From the NCBI GenBank assembly GCA_033297075.1, contig MU858139.1:62001-126000 (forward strand): 64,000 nt of DNA, read 5' to 3'. Below, one piece after another: positions 1 to 11,617 of this stretch; position 1 is the stretch's first letter, and each line of letters begins with the position of its first letter. A program made the translations under genes and the position numbers. Under the pieces are notes generated by a model. The model was not told where the DNA came from. It made no database searches and worked only from the letters and a program-made list of their open reading frames with translations. This stretch comes from Rhypophila decipiens (Eukaryota > Ascomycota > Sordariomycetes > Sordariales > Naviculisporaceae).

Positions 1-1476
1 ATCCTCCATATCTTTGAGCAGCTTATTCTTCAACAGTCCGCCATTATACCACAATAACTTGTCTTCCTCGTCTAAGTGGGCAATAGTAAAGCTACATATC
101 CTCGTCTTGTTTTTATTCGGATCCTCACCTTTCTCTTCTCCCTCTTTTTGTTCTTCATCCTCATGATGATCCGTATCAATATCATGTTCCCACCCAAGCA
201 TAGCCCCATAGTGTTTCTCAAACTCATATCCAGCCCCGGTCAACTCCAACCCAAACCAGTACGATTCTTTATCGCCATACGTAATTTTATACGTGATGCT
301 CTCCCTCACTGGAAACGAATTCTGCCAGCAAATATGCAGCAGCCCCATCAACACATCCACTCTCCCCTTGTCTAACACGATAACGCCTGAATCTCCCTCC
401 TCGGCGTATTCCTCAGTCCAGACCAACGATTTCGCCAATTGCGGGCCTGGCGTCTTGATATTCTCTTTCCACCAATCATGACGTCCTTTGAAGCCCCCTT
501 TCCATAACAAGCGATCGTGGAAGAGGAGCGCGCCAGAGCGGAGGAAGGCGGGATGGCTGAAGAAGGCTTCTGGTGTCTGGAGGAGGACTGCGTCGGCATC
601 AAGCAAGATAACCTTTTCGAATCTAGAAGCCAGCATGGCGAAAGGCTTCATCGCCCATCCGCCGTGGGCTTTGTCGAATTGCAGGGTCGATTGGTCGAAT
701 TGTGTGGTGATATCGACAAACTCGAGCGGTGGGCCAAACTCGACGAGACTGGAGAGCCATTTTCGTTTTGCGGGGGAGAGGTCGGCGTCGCCGCCGTAAA
801 ATACCTGGATGGGCAGGTTCGAGCGGAGGACGGAGCGGATGGAGACGATCAAGTGGGCTGCGAAGCGGACTATGGGGTCTCCCGCTGTTATCACTATTCC
901 TGTTGAGCCAGGCTCGTATGTGGAGCGCAAGTCGGCGAGGGGCGCGGATGAGTCTGGGTTCGCGGGTGGTTTGCGCATGAATGGGTAGAGAATCTGGATG
1001 GCTTCTTCGACGGCTTGTGAGAGGGTTTGTTGGGTTCGTGGGTCGGCTGTTGCTTGGGAGGCGATGAGCCAGTTCCGGACGACCTTTGTGCGCGCGCCTT
1101 GGTCGCCGAAGGAGTGCTGGTATGGATGTTGTTTGAACTCAAAGTCTTTGAAGTACTGGATTGTTTGGCGGAATGGGTTGACGTCGTCCGCTAGGGAATC
1201 TTGCTGGCTCTCAGCCACCGGTTGGGTCTCGGTGAGGTCTTGGACTGGATTTGGATTGCCAGGCGCATCAACGTGGGCATCCGGTGGTGCTGGAGATGTG
1301 GATTCGCCATGTTTGTTGTTTGTTGGGGGGTAGAATATATTGCTATCAGGAACCCAGCCCAATTGGTAGAAAGAGAAGGTACTTGATCCGAGAAAGATCA
1401 GAGTGAATATAAAGACCGCTAATATCCTTGGGGACCGGATCGCTCTTGAGATAATGGGAGGCGCACTTTGTAACAT
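1..1476 (-). CDS. GT71 (Mnn1-type) alpha-1,3-mannosyltransferase, 3' end cut by window edge
   Basis: An uninterrupted reading frame of 492 codons starts at an ATG (1476) and runs off the left edge, so the C-terminus is missing. The N-terminus is a type II membrane anchor (hydrophobic residues about 18-36 after a short basic tail), followed by a Pro/Ser/Thr-rich stem. The catalytic part shows KPFAMLASRFEKVILLDADA with the DxD metal/sugar-nucleotide motif at D293-A-D295, then LLQTPEAFF and a SGALLFHDR segment, all characteristic of the Mnn1/Mnt family. The family acts in the Golgi and adds mannose from GDP-mannose to N- or O-linked glycans of cell-wall proteins. No intron is visible. A divergently placed neighbour is not seen for several kb. 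Linkage (alpha-1,3 versus alpha-1,2) is inferred from the closer Mnn1-like motif and is not certain. Confidence 0.85.
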   Translation of the reverse strand, partial: MLQSAPPIISRAIRSPRILAVFIFTLIFLGSSTFSFYQLGWVPDSNIFYPPTNNKHGESTSPAPPDAHVDAPGNPNPVQDLTETQPVAESQQDSLADDVNPFRQTIQYFKDFEFKQHPYQHSFGDQGARTKVVRNWLIASQATADPRTQQTLSQAVEEAIQILYPFMRKPPANPDSSAPLADLRSTYEPGSTGIVITAGDPIVRFAAHLIVSIRSVLRSNLPIQVFYGGDADLSPAKRKWLSSLVEFGPPLEFVDITTQFDQSTLQFDKAHGGWAMKPFAMLASRFEKVILLDADAVLLQTPEAFFSHPAFLRSGALLFHDRLLWKGGFKGRHDWWKENIKTPGPQLAKSLVWTEEYAEEGDSGVIVLDKGRVDVLMGLLHICWQNSFPVRESITYKITYGDKESYWFGLELTGAGYEFEKHYGAMLGWEHDIDTDHHEDEEQKEGEEKGEDPNKNKTRICSFTIAHLDEEDKLLWYNGGLLKNKLLKDMED

Positions 1477-3075
1477 ACTGAAAGACGGGCTAACAAAAGG
1501 GGGAGGAAATAAAAGGAACAATAATGGAAAAAATGAAAAAGAGTGACGACGAAAAGAGGAGAAAAAGTTGCAGCTGGATGCAGGAAACGGCCTGGAACCT
1601 CGACGACCTTGAACCAACCTTCATGATGTCAGGCATGATCTCGTTGAGCGATACCTCTTTGAGAAATATGGCTGTCAACTTTCCTCCCCTGACTGGCAGA
1701 AATGGCCGAGCTCTGCGATTGTGTGCCAAGAATGGCCAATAGGAGATGGGAGAGGCATCGTCGTGTAACCCAATATTGTGACCCAATTCCCTTCTGTCTG
1801 GAACTGACAGCGAACGACAGGGGCTTATCAGTTCATATCCAGAAAGGTTCAGTTGATCACTGTGCCACAGCAATTTTACTTTGGCGGCGTGGATTAATGG
1901 CCAATGACAAATCTTTGTATGCCGTCTACGATGAGATCTTAATCGGTACGCACATGCGTTTATTTGCAGAAAGAACTGCCTGTGCCACAGATATGGCAAA
2001 ATAGTACAAGCTGCTGGGAGAGATGAGTAGGGACGCGTCAGCGGCCAGCCATAAATACAGCAGTTTCAGCGCTATCACACCACTGCAGGAGACTTTTGTG
2101 ATGTCGATGGCGCCCGACGATACGAGAGGAGGGGGGATGTGGCAGACCATATGTGGCTAGAAACCTCTTATCGCCATGCATATTTCAGAAGCGCGTATCA
2201 TGTCGCCGTCAGGGGGCATGATTGGGTGATCTTTGTTGTCCTTGCTCTCAATTTTATTGTTGGTTGACAAAAGTTCCGCGGCAGCTTCATTGATACCAAT
2301 TTGGGATATCAGTCTCGTTTGTGCTCCAGTAGCCAAGCCATGTGGGATTCTATCCTGGTGATGGACAAGAAGAATTAATAACGAGGTTTGGAATACTTTT
2401 CCCCATATAAACTCCAATTCACGGCCGCCGGTAAGTCGGCCCATCACGCCCAAGAAGAAACGAAGATTTCGAGGAGGCTTGTGAAAGAAAACACGAAGAA
2501 CTATAAAAGGCCAAGCAGGGGCAAGGTCGTCGATTCGTCCCATAATTATTCGATCTCGGAAGCGTAACCGAGCTTGAGATCCTGGTGATCCAAGCCAAGA
2601 GATCTAGAACTTTGCCTCTCAAGTGTCGACAACCCCAACCCTGGTTACGTAACCACATGTGTTGTTCGATCCTATTACACGTGCAAAACTCAAGATCAGT
2701 GTTAACCAAACAAGAGGAATTTTGACTCGTGCCTCATGTAATACAATTATCAGTCTGCTTAACGTGGTATAGCCTAATATCTACCAGGAATCAAAAGGAA
2801 ATAGTTATCTGATTAACATTAGGAGTAAATTAAGAGTACTGTAGAACCCACCCGGACCTCCCTTGACATTCATCCTCGTCGATCGCACTGGAAGCTTTCC
2901 ATTACTACCCTTTTCCGCCTTTCCAGATACAAATAATTGTTATAAGAAGCCGAGCAAGCCATGAAACGGTAAACCCCACGTTCACTTTTAAACCCTGAAG
3001 AAATATTAAGAGAAGCGCCACAACGTGGGCGCGGCAGTGAGGAGATAATCCAGTAGCCTCTGAATGACATTTAAA
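1477..3075. other. Intergenic, no gene seen
   Basis: Upstream region of the mannosyltransferase. Only short overlapping frames on both strands, without family motifs or convincing splice signals. The first few hundred bases should hold the promoter of the minus-strand gene, but I cannot point to a specific element. Confidence 0.4.
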
Positions 3076-3219
3076 CTAATATCCACAACCGGCCTTGCAG
3101 CTGTCACACAAGGTATCAGGGGCTTGTGCAAGGCCAGGACAGCTGTGAATAGACTCGTGCGCGCACTTTCCCTTTGACATGGAGTCTTGGCAGGGGACTT
3201 TGGGCGATTGGTCGGCCAT
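3076..3219 (-). CDS. Possible 47-residue cysteine-rich small protein
   Basis: An ATG in good context (GCAAACATGGCC) opens a 47-residue frame. It carries six cysteines in the last 38 residues: a PCQDSMSKGKC block, HSC, then LCDSCKAGCGY at the C-terminus. The regular cysteine spacing and clean stop look deliberate, but there is no signal peptide directly at this start. The frame stays open upstream without adding anything recognisable. No family is recognised. It could be the last exon of a longer secreted protein, or chance. Confidence 0.35.
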   Translation of the reverse strand: MADQSPKVPCQDSMSKGKCAHESIHSCPGLAQAPDTLCDSCKAGCGY

Positions 3220-6200
3220 GTTTGCGGGAGCTGGACAGGGAAGGAGCCGGTTGACTTCGGTCCGAGATGTGATAAGGAGGGTCCGCTGACAGCCGGATCG
3301 CGTGGTCTCGATTCTCGAATGTTCCCGACCGGTGTGAGAGTGATGCAACTCTGCAACCTCGTGGCTTGTTTATCGGTCAGGCCAGGCAATGCAATTCTTT
3401 GCCTGGAGGATTGACAATGATCCTCAGGAACCGGTGGTCTGGATGGTCTGGACCCTGCAGGAGATCTTCCGATCGATTGCGTTCCAGCGAGATCGTTTTT
3501 GAGATTGAGCTTTTGCCACCGCAGCTATTGCTAACAAATAGATGATGACGATCAAATCGATGAAGAACGGAACATCAGGATACCAAAGTTCTTTCAATAC
3601 CTTGCGAGACATGAAACGATTTATACCGTAAATCCCTTTCCCTCGTTGGATGGAATCATAGAACCCGATACTACCATTTTCCACCGATAAGTCGAATTGC
3701 CAACCTCCTTGTTTGTTGATTTCGATCTAAAATATTATGCCTCGCATTTCTGCACCGACGTACAAATCGGGAACGCACCACCATACTTCAAAACTCGTGT
3801 TGCCGCCATCCATAATGTAGGATGGGACGCCAAATGGCAAGCAACAGACAGAATAGGGAACATCGTCTCGAGAATATATTACCTGACACCCACGCGCAGA
3901 CATGCCGGGCACTGAAAGCTCCCATATTTCGTCGGAGTCACATCCCTGCTTTTTGGTTGGTTTCCTCCTCCCGCCCACCTACGTCTCCAGGATCTCGCTG
4001 TCCCGGGCCAGTTCACATCACCTCGTGCATGAGCTGCCTGTTACTAGCCCGTCCACATCGGCCCAGCGTGCAGAGCAGATATTGAAGAAGGTGGTAAACT
4101 GCCCGACCCCACCTGCTCAATACGACCATCGACATAACGCACGATCCCTGTCCGGATGGAAATGCTGTGGTATCTGGCTAAGGAATCCACCATCAACTCG
4201 GTACCGGGATTCTTCTGGCGGCCACAAGTTTTAGCTCTCAGATTGCGCACTCTGCAATCCTTCGACGCAGGTTATTCCCGATTCTCGACCAATTGCTGAT
4301 TCTTATCATCTGCACGGCACTAGTTCCATCGACAAGCCTCGGGTTCTCGACCCGGCACTCGCCTGGGGTCCGAGATGAAAGCGAGCAAATTAGCAAGCAA
4401 TTCTGCTGATGAACCGAGTGACATCGTCTTCATTTGACCTCGAGGGCTGAACAAAATCTATCCCGATTTTGTGGGTGGGAAAAATAAGCCAAGCCCGGGT
4501 GGGTTGTATCCATCCCGCCCTTTTACACCCTCTCAGTTCGTCTGGGAATGTCCATAAATGGTGGGAAAATGGCAGATCATCTTCAAAGGACTTGGCTTCA
4601 CGGGTCATTGTTGTCTTTGCCCCCTTGAATCCAATAGTCCACTGCCATCATCCTCCGCTACCAATGTCAGGGCTTCCGTGGTTGGACGGCGGAATCCGGT
4701 ACCATGCAATTCCTACAACGACATCGAGATCGAACCGCCGATGAGGTTCGATCAAGTACATCGCCCGGAAGAAGTACGATACATACGCGGGCGCGGAAGG
4801 GTGGGGGTTTGGGTCTCGGTATTACATGATATCTAAATGCGACGGAAGCTGTGCGTCATCATGCGATTATTAGGACCACGGCCCATGTCCTTGATGAGAC
4901 AATACACTACCATGGAGCGGAATGTGGGAGCACCCGGATAGCACCCACTGGGCTTTATAACTAACCAAACCCACCGGCAAGGCTCGCAGAATGGGTCGAA
5001 TCCGAGTGGACAGAGAATTCACGAGGGAGTTGATCCCGCTACAGTTCAGAGACCAAGATTGAGCTGAAGATCGGTTGCATCCATCTTTCGGTATGGTATC
5101 ACATGGATTCGTCCCTTCACGCGACTATTGAATCGTACGGGGACTTCTTGGGCTATTTCGTCCTTCATCTGGCGTAGAGACCTTCCAGAGGATCGCACTA
5201 CATGAGAGCACTGATCTTACTAGATCATCGATTGCGCTGGTACCAAGGACTGCGCGGATTATACAGGGGGAAAAGAGGTACACAAGCCTTCTACAATCAA
5301 TAAAGAGCACCTGATATCTCCTGCTGCTATCACTGACAACAGGTCCGGTCTTTCCCAGTGACCCCAGGTCCGTTAAGCAAAGCTGATCCTGGTGTCTATC
5401 ATTAGACATCAGTATTTCACATGCCTGAATGGCAACTGTTCGCTGCCTGGAAACCGGGGAGAAGGGCTTTCTCCCTCCAATGGGCTAAGGAGTGCTACGC
5501 AACAACCCCCACGGCGGCCATGTCGGTAGAGCAAAGGGGTGTGCAAATACACGGCCTACATGCACAACACAAGATCAACGAGATTAAATCGTTCATCCGC
5601 AATTGCCGACAATACTCCATCAGTCAATCAACGTACATGGCTTAAACAAACGAAGCCGGAAGTTGATAATGCAATCTCAAGCCTCCCCGCGGCGCAGCCA
5701 AACCACACAGCCCATTCAGCAGCACATTACTAAGCGGGAAGAGGTTGGCAACATTGAATAACCTTGGTACAACAAATGCCGGAATGAGTTTCGGCCTCAC
5801 TTGCTTTCTTGGCCCACAGTTAGCAGAATCCTCCGCGATAAGCCCCGTGTTCGGTTGGATTTAACCTCGCTAGCCGCGGCAGAGTCATCATTACGCGATC
5901 AAGCCTGCATGACGAGCTCGTTGCCATTATTGGTTCCAACTTCCGGGATCACTCTCTGCTCAGGTTCCACTGACTGACTGGCCCGAAGGAAAGGGCGGAA
6001 ACCGCTGTATCTTCAAAGTCCTGACTTGTGAACAAGTGCCAGCAGCAACATGTGGGGAAAACGGCAGCCATTATGCTCAAGACACCAGGTTGATGAGATT
6101 AGTGATCAAGATACATTTTGTCAAGGACAGACCTTTCTTATAGTGATCTTGGATACCCTCATCTCTACACCGCAGTATGCCCTTGTGGACGACAAGCACT

Positions 6201-6473
6201 GTGAATGATATTTTATCTGCTACTTCTCTACCAAGAAGACTGCAGAAGACAAACAAAGTCAAAAAGAAACATATAAAAAGCCTCCCCCATTCCCAGCAAC
6301 CAATATTGAGATCGAGCCCCACTCTCCCCTGACTCGTTACCCAAGTAACAGTGGATACTGGCGAGTAAACAACAGGAGAAAGTTGAGCGCCCCTTTTTCC
6401 TTCACATACTTATTTCCGCCTACCTACAACAAAACACCAATCCCACCAATGGCAAGCGCCAGCTCAAGCCTTT
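3220..6473. other. Gene-poor stretch
   Basis: Over 3 kb in which neither strand shows a frame with recognisable protein features. A minus-strand frame at 3727-3978 is rich in Cys/Trp but has no start context or partner exon that I could justify. Confidence 0.35.
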
Positions 6474-7421
6474 TCAGAACCCAGGTCGCCCGCCGACTGA
6501 GTCAGGCAAGAACTCACCCTTCCTCAACCATCCCTCCAAGATCTTGTTAAACTCCCCCGCCTTATGCCCCTGATGAAGCCAATGCCCGCCTCGGGCAAGA
6601 ACGACAACCTCATCAAGTTTATTCCCCTTGCTCTTGAGCATCTCCCTTTCCAAGATTAGATTCTGCTCCCCCGCGCCAACAGCCAAAAACGGACATTGCA
6701 ATCCTTCTTTACCCCCGGTCAAGTAGCATAAAGCAGCATTCTCCCTCCTCCCCAACGAATCTTTAGCCTCAAACCCGCCCCAGGCCAATCCACGCATGAC
6801 TTGGCTCTCGGTAGTCAAGACCCGACGAGCATGCCAGGTGGTATACCATTCTTCGGGGGGCGGTGACATGTCGATGTAGCCGTATTTAGTGAACCACTCG
6901 ACGAGGGTATATTCGCCGTCAGAGTCAAACATGCCGACTATAGGGTCGCGCATTTCATTGGTCTGGTTATGGAAGGGATCGATTGTCACCAGACCTTTGA
7001 CGCGGTCTGGGAAGGTTGTGTAGAGGTAGTAGGATATTGTTGAGCCTAGCGAGTGCCCTATTACCAAGACTTTCTCGGACTCGGAAATGGAGAGGTGGTC
7101 TAGCAGGCGGATTTGGTCGTGGGCGAGGGATTGCGGGTAGTAGTCGAGTATTGGGCCATTGCTAAGGGCCTCGGGACCGGGCCAGGTTGGAGGCAGAGGC
7201 AGGGTGGGATGAGGACCGGAGGATTTGCCGTGCCCGCGGAGGTCGGAGGATATGACGCGGTATCCGAGGGATAGGAGGAGGGGGATCTGCCAGGACCAGT
7301 CGTGTAGGTCGCAGCCTAGGCCGTGAATTAGGAGCATTGGTTGGGATGTTGGGGGCCCTTGGTCTAGGTAGAAGATGCGCAGGGGAGGGGTGGTTTGGTC
7401 TGAAATGGTTAGGTAGGGCAT
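6474..7421 (-). CDS. Alpha/beta hydrolase
   Basis: A single-exon 315-residue protein starts at a true ATG (7421). The alpha/beta-hydrolase core is complete: the oxyanion loop LIHGLGCD near residue 31, a SSDLRGHGKS strand-loop near 58-67, the nucleophile elbow G122-H-S124-L-G126, and the C-terminal catalytic histidine in GGHW (His280). An acidic residue around 251-264 would complete the triad but was not fixed. The lid between residues 150 and 235 is Trp/Tyr-rich. There is no signal peptide or membrane segment, so it is probably a cytosolic esterase, epoxide-hydrolase-like or lipase-like enzyme; the substrate cannot be read from sequence. No adjacent partner gene suggests a pathway. Confidence 0.85.
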   Translation of the reverse strand: MPYLTISDQTTPPLRIFYLDQGPPTSQPMLLIHGLGCDLHDWSWQIPLLLSLGYRVISSDLRGHGKSSGPHPTLPLPPTWPGPEALSNGPILDYYPQSLAHDQIRLLDHLSISESEKVLVIGHSLGSTISYYLYTTFPDRVKGLVTIDPFHNQTNEMRDPIVGMFDSDGEYTLVEWFTKYGYIDMSPPPEEWYTTWHARRVLTTESQVMRGLAWGGFEAKDSLGRRENAALCYLTGGKEGLQCPFLAVGAGEQNLILEREMLKSKGNKLDEVVVLARGGHWLHQGHKAGEFNKILEGWLRKGEFLPDSVGGRPGF

Positions 7422-9211
7422 CTTGGCTTTTGACTTTGTGGACGGTTCTTGGGTTGTGGGAAGATTCTGGACTGGGGCGGAGTGGCTGGTCTGTCCGGTG
7501 CGTAATAAGGAGGCGATGGGCAGGTGGACTCTTTGAGAAAGTTGTTTGGTTTCCTCCGCGACTGTTCTCGGCTGAGGAAGGCTTTCTCTGCGTATGTTCG
7601 TGAAAGAACATAGTTGTACGTCGTCGAGGCGGGAAAGTAGCCCCCTTTAAGTGTTATCTGACCGACAGGCGTCTCGAGAACTTCATCTGAGCAGTGCCCC
7701 ATGAAGAGGACTCTTGGGTAATACACGAGAGGGGCATCGACAGGGTACGAGGTGAGACTGATGTTGTACTATGATGCATGTAGGGTCCGTGTAGGACGTA
7801 TGTGTTCCTGCCGCCGTGATATAACAATATGAAAGACTCTGGTGACCATTGATATGCCCGTCAGCTTATGCCGAGGCTCAAAGGGAACTAACTGAGCGCC
7901 CTTCTGTTACAGTCCATTCATATATCAAGACAAGTTACAACCAAAACGTGCTCAAATGGTCAACAGTCTCGATGTGCCTGTGTTCTCGGCGCGATCAGCC
8001 CCTTCTAAAAGCGCATCGACATCATTATTATTGCCAGGAAAGCATTAGTACCAGGTTATAGTCACAATTGTGAAGTTTCTTTCCAACAGCAACCCTAATG
8101 AGTTCCCAGATAGCACGTAAGGATATCCCGGCACCACAGACGAGGTCACGCCAGGTGAAGCCATCCTCATATACGGTCGCCAAGTATGACAAGCTCAGGT
8201 ACCCGATCTGGGCCAATTATGTATCAATATCATACGAATCCCGCGCGGCATAGCGACGTGAAGCGGGAATAGCATGGACCGTAAGCACCAAATTGCCTAT
8301 TAGGGAGTTTCTAACTCTACAGGGAGACAAACTGATCACCATCAGTCGTGGATGAGGTGGTTTTTGTCGAATTGGTCATATTACTAATATCTTTTTTTTG
8401 ATGATGATAGTCAGAACTTTAAGTAATTAGCAGGTGGGTACTTTGATGTATATCGTCAGCACTAGATGATACCGATTAAAGTGCTATCCAGAGAACACGG
8501 GAGGTCTTTGGTTATTCATGTAAGAAGACCGGGGATAGGAGAGCCTTCTGAGTACGGTGATTGGCTGACCCCTTTTCTTCGATCCATACATAAACATGTC
8601 CAATTCAGGGGCTTTCAATTAGGACTTGGGTTTGTTTTGTTTGGTTGCTCCCTTACGATGTAGCCCCCCATTTTCTCTTCTGAGCGTGGTACCATGCTCC
8701 CGGAAAGGGTCATGTTATATCCGGGACGCACTGTTATGTCCAGTGCTACAGAGCCGAGGATATTGGCCAGAGGTGGCAAACTTTCGGAGGATATTGTCCT
8801 AGCGAATGCAGTGTCGACTCTCAAGGTCAAGAAGCTCCGGGTCTGATCCGCGTGAGCGACTTGGAGACTTGGGATCATGGGCCGCACGACTGTAGGAAGA
8901 AATTACGAGAGCTCATCGGTCCATCACCGCGCAGCTATTCCGAGTCATGTATATCCCTTCATCATCTTGCCTTCAAATATGGATTTAGTTACAGATTGCT
9001 GATGGTATTGTTGATCTGGCAGGTGAAGCCAAGATGATCGACCAAGTGGTGGCTTGGGTTTTCCAGCTGACCAGAGACTCCCGCAGTGTCCTGTCAGGGT
9101 TGGAAAAAGAGCCACACACAAAAAATTACCCCAAAGAATTTTGAGCAAAAAATGAAATGTGAGGTCTCGATCCAACTCATCCAGACAGTATGTTCCGCGG
9201 TTCATGGTGTT
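7422..9211. other. Intergenic, no gene seen
   Basis: Region between the hydrolase and tRNA-Gly. It contains only short frames lacking motifs. The part next to 7422 should carry the hydrolase promoter; no specific element can be supported. Confidence 0.35.
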
Positions 9212-9283
9212 TGCGTCAAGAGGGAATCGAACCCCCCCCTCAACCTTGGAAGGGTTGAATCCTAGCCACTAGACCATTGACGC
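9212..9283 (-). tRNA. tRNA-Gly (anticodon UCC)
   Basis: A 72-nt cloverleaf reads on the minus strand. The acceptor stem GCGTCAA pairs with TTGACGC, followed by an A discriminator. The D-arm contains AGTGGCTAGGA. The anticodon stem CAACC/GGTTG closes the loop CTTCCAA, giving anticodon TCC. The T-arm has the loop TTCGATT. No intron and no encoded CCA. A T-run (positions 9284-9290 hold ttt on the plus strand) is upstream rather than downstream, so no terminator is assigned. Confidence 0.93.
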
Positions 9284-11617
9284 CTTTGTTTCTTGTTCGA
9301 TGCTGCTGAATCTTGCAGTTTCCACTTTTCTCCGTTGGTTCTTGTGGATACTACTTCCCGAGTCAAGTTCCGGCCCGGTTCCACCTTTCCGTACTTGCCT
9401 GTTCCATGAAGTCGGTAGCTGAAGTGAGTACAGCCCGTTTGGAATCAAAAGGTTCTTGTCCATTCATTTTTGAACACGTCACGCTTGGATTCTGAGATTT
9501 GACCTGTTTCGAGCGGTTGGTGATTCAAGGAGGTCTGTATTCATGGCGCAGGCGACTCTGTTTGTAGAGCCTCATGCAGACTTTTAAAGAAAGACAGGGA
9601 GGGGAGAAAGGAGGCCTGAGGTGCTGAACTAACCTGTTGGACGAGAGCGAGTACGTGTAGTTTAGACACAGAAAGATGTGATGTATGCACAATGATGCAA
9701 TGGCGATCCACGGAAGAGCAGGAACTGCCACCCGACTGGCCCGGCTCTCGTTAGTCGTCTCGTATTGTTCTTGGGCTCGCTTCTTGTACCCCTTCAAAGC
9801 CTTTATCAGTGGTGAAGCTCGAGTCGCAGCTGATAGGATTGCATAATCCACCAACTCAGATGTAAGTCTTTGTCTGGCCACTCTAGTTCATGACCGACGA
9901 CCAATAGTCACGTCGAGAGTCAGAACTTTGCGTGAACTACAGCAAGACATGCATCTAGCTGCCTGAAGGAGTTTGACAGGTTGCCAAGTGAGTCTATACC
10001 CCAAGGTCGGCTTTCTGATGAGGGATAAATGCAGTTGGCACATCTCCTTCTTGCCTGCTCTTCTTCTATTAGACGCTAACTCGAGCACGGCATGGATCTT
10101 GCGAGCTTGGTGTCATGCACGTCAACCTGTCAAAAACATGGACTGTACGATTAAATAGTAGAAGGCAAAAGTTGGTCTAAGCATTTCGCCAACCCCAGCT
10201 GAACTGGCCATGAAGATCTGTTGGCAGAAAGAAAATGCCTAGGAAGTGCATTCCGTTTCGAGACGAACACTCCAAAATCGTATATATGGTATCCGCAAAT
10301 GGACAGGTTGATGCTAGATTCGATGCAAAGTACTTCCGTAAGCAAGTGCTCTGCAGTGTGACCCTGCACGTGCATCCTTCATATCTTCTTCACTTCGTTC
10401 GGCAGGCAGTACTAGGTATGTTATCAGTAATAGGACGAGCAACATACTTGGATAGGTAAGGGAAGTCCATGATATGGGTAAGATATATGTGCTTCAGAGT
10501 GGAGTTGCCAAGCTAGTATGTACTTACTTACATGTGGTTGATACTCAACGGGGAAAATGCGTGAAGCCGAAAAATGGAGATTCTTGTAACCGACGAAGAG
10601 AAGGTCCAAGAGTTGGCAGAGACAGCTGCTGTGTCACCACTGAAGCTACTGCATGCCAAGACACCAACGCTAAGCCCTGCAGATTTACATGTAGAGAGTC
10701 AGAGACACCGAAACTTGCACTACCTTAGTTCATGAAATAGAAAACGCCACAGTCTTGGGAGGTAGCAAAAGTTCATTCTTTACACTACCACGCACGAAAA
10801 AGCCTCCCAGTGTTTGAGTCAACCACTCAGCATTCCAAACGAATCAGATTCGGAACTGAATGAGGGAGGAGCGCCAAGTCCCGGGTCTCACCCCCTACTA
10901 GCCTTTTGTTTTTTGATGCAGCAGTTGGCAAGACTATTCTAGAATGGGCCTAGCCGGGCTGTTATTGTTTCACACTTTGTGCGCCGTCTGGGGGATTCAG
11001 AGGCAGGTTGTTCTCCTTTGGATTCTTATCGTAGAAGGGACGGGTGAGTGTGAAAGTGACGGAAGAGAAGTCATATAGTATCTGGATGAATTGGAGTCGT
11101 GGTGTTGATTGAATGACAGCTATTGAGACGGACATTATTAGACGAAATGGATTGATTGCAGTTATTTCTAAGTTCAGTTGGGTTTTGCATTTCATCCAAA
11201 ATGCTTATGGCAACAACCCTTTGAATATGAACAAGAAAACATCAAGTTTCCCAAGTGTAGCCAAGCCTTTGAAGAAGGAACGGCACTTGGTGGGAAGGTT
11301 TGCAAGTACGACGCTAGAAAGACGCATTGCTGTGCTGTAAGGACAGGCCTTCCCCAAGGCAATGCCACCTCTTGTCAATCAGCCTGCAGTGCAGGATCTT
11401 GCGGGGAGGTGAGGGCTCGAGGAAATAACAAATGAAAATGTAGCCCATGATCATCTCAGCACCTGAAGGCAGTACCTGAGCGAACAGCACCATAACCCGA
11501 ATACCGAGGACTCGTATGACTATGGCCGGACTGGCCGACCTCCCCGAACACCTTCAACAGGAACAATAAACCATGACCAGAGCCGGGCACCACACGCTGA
11601 GTTGATTACTCCATAGC
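9284..11617. other. Intergenic with two isolated cysteine-rich frames
   Basis: No complete gene can be built. Two plus-strand frames stand out: 10474-10728 and 11178-11435 both end in a CC...C...C...C pattern (DSCCVTTEATAC... and THCCAVRTGLPQ...). They may be exons or remnants of small cysteine-rich proteins, but I found no signal peptide or convincing splice partner. A minus-strand frame at 9525-9881 starts only with GTG and is not supported. Confidence 0.3.
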
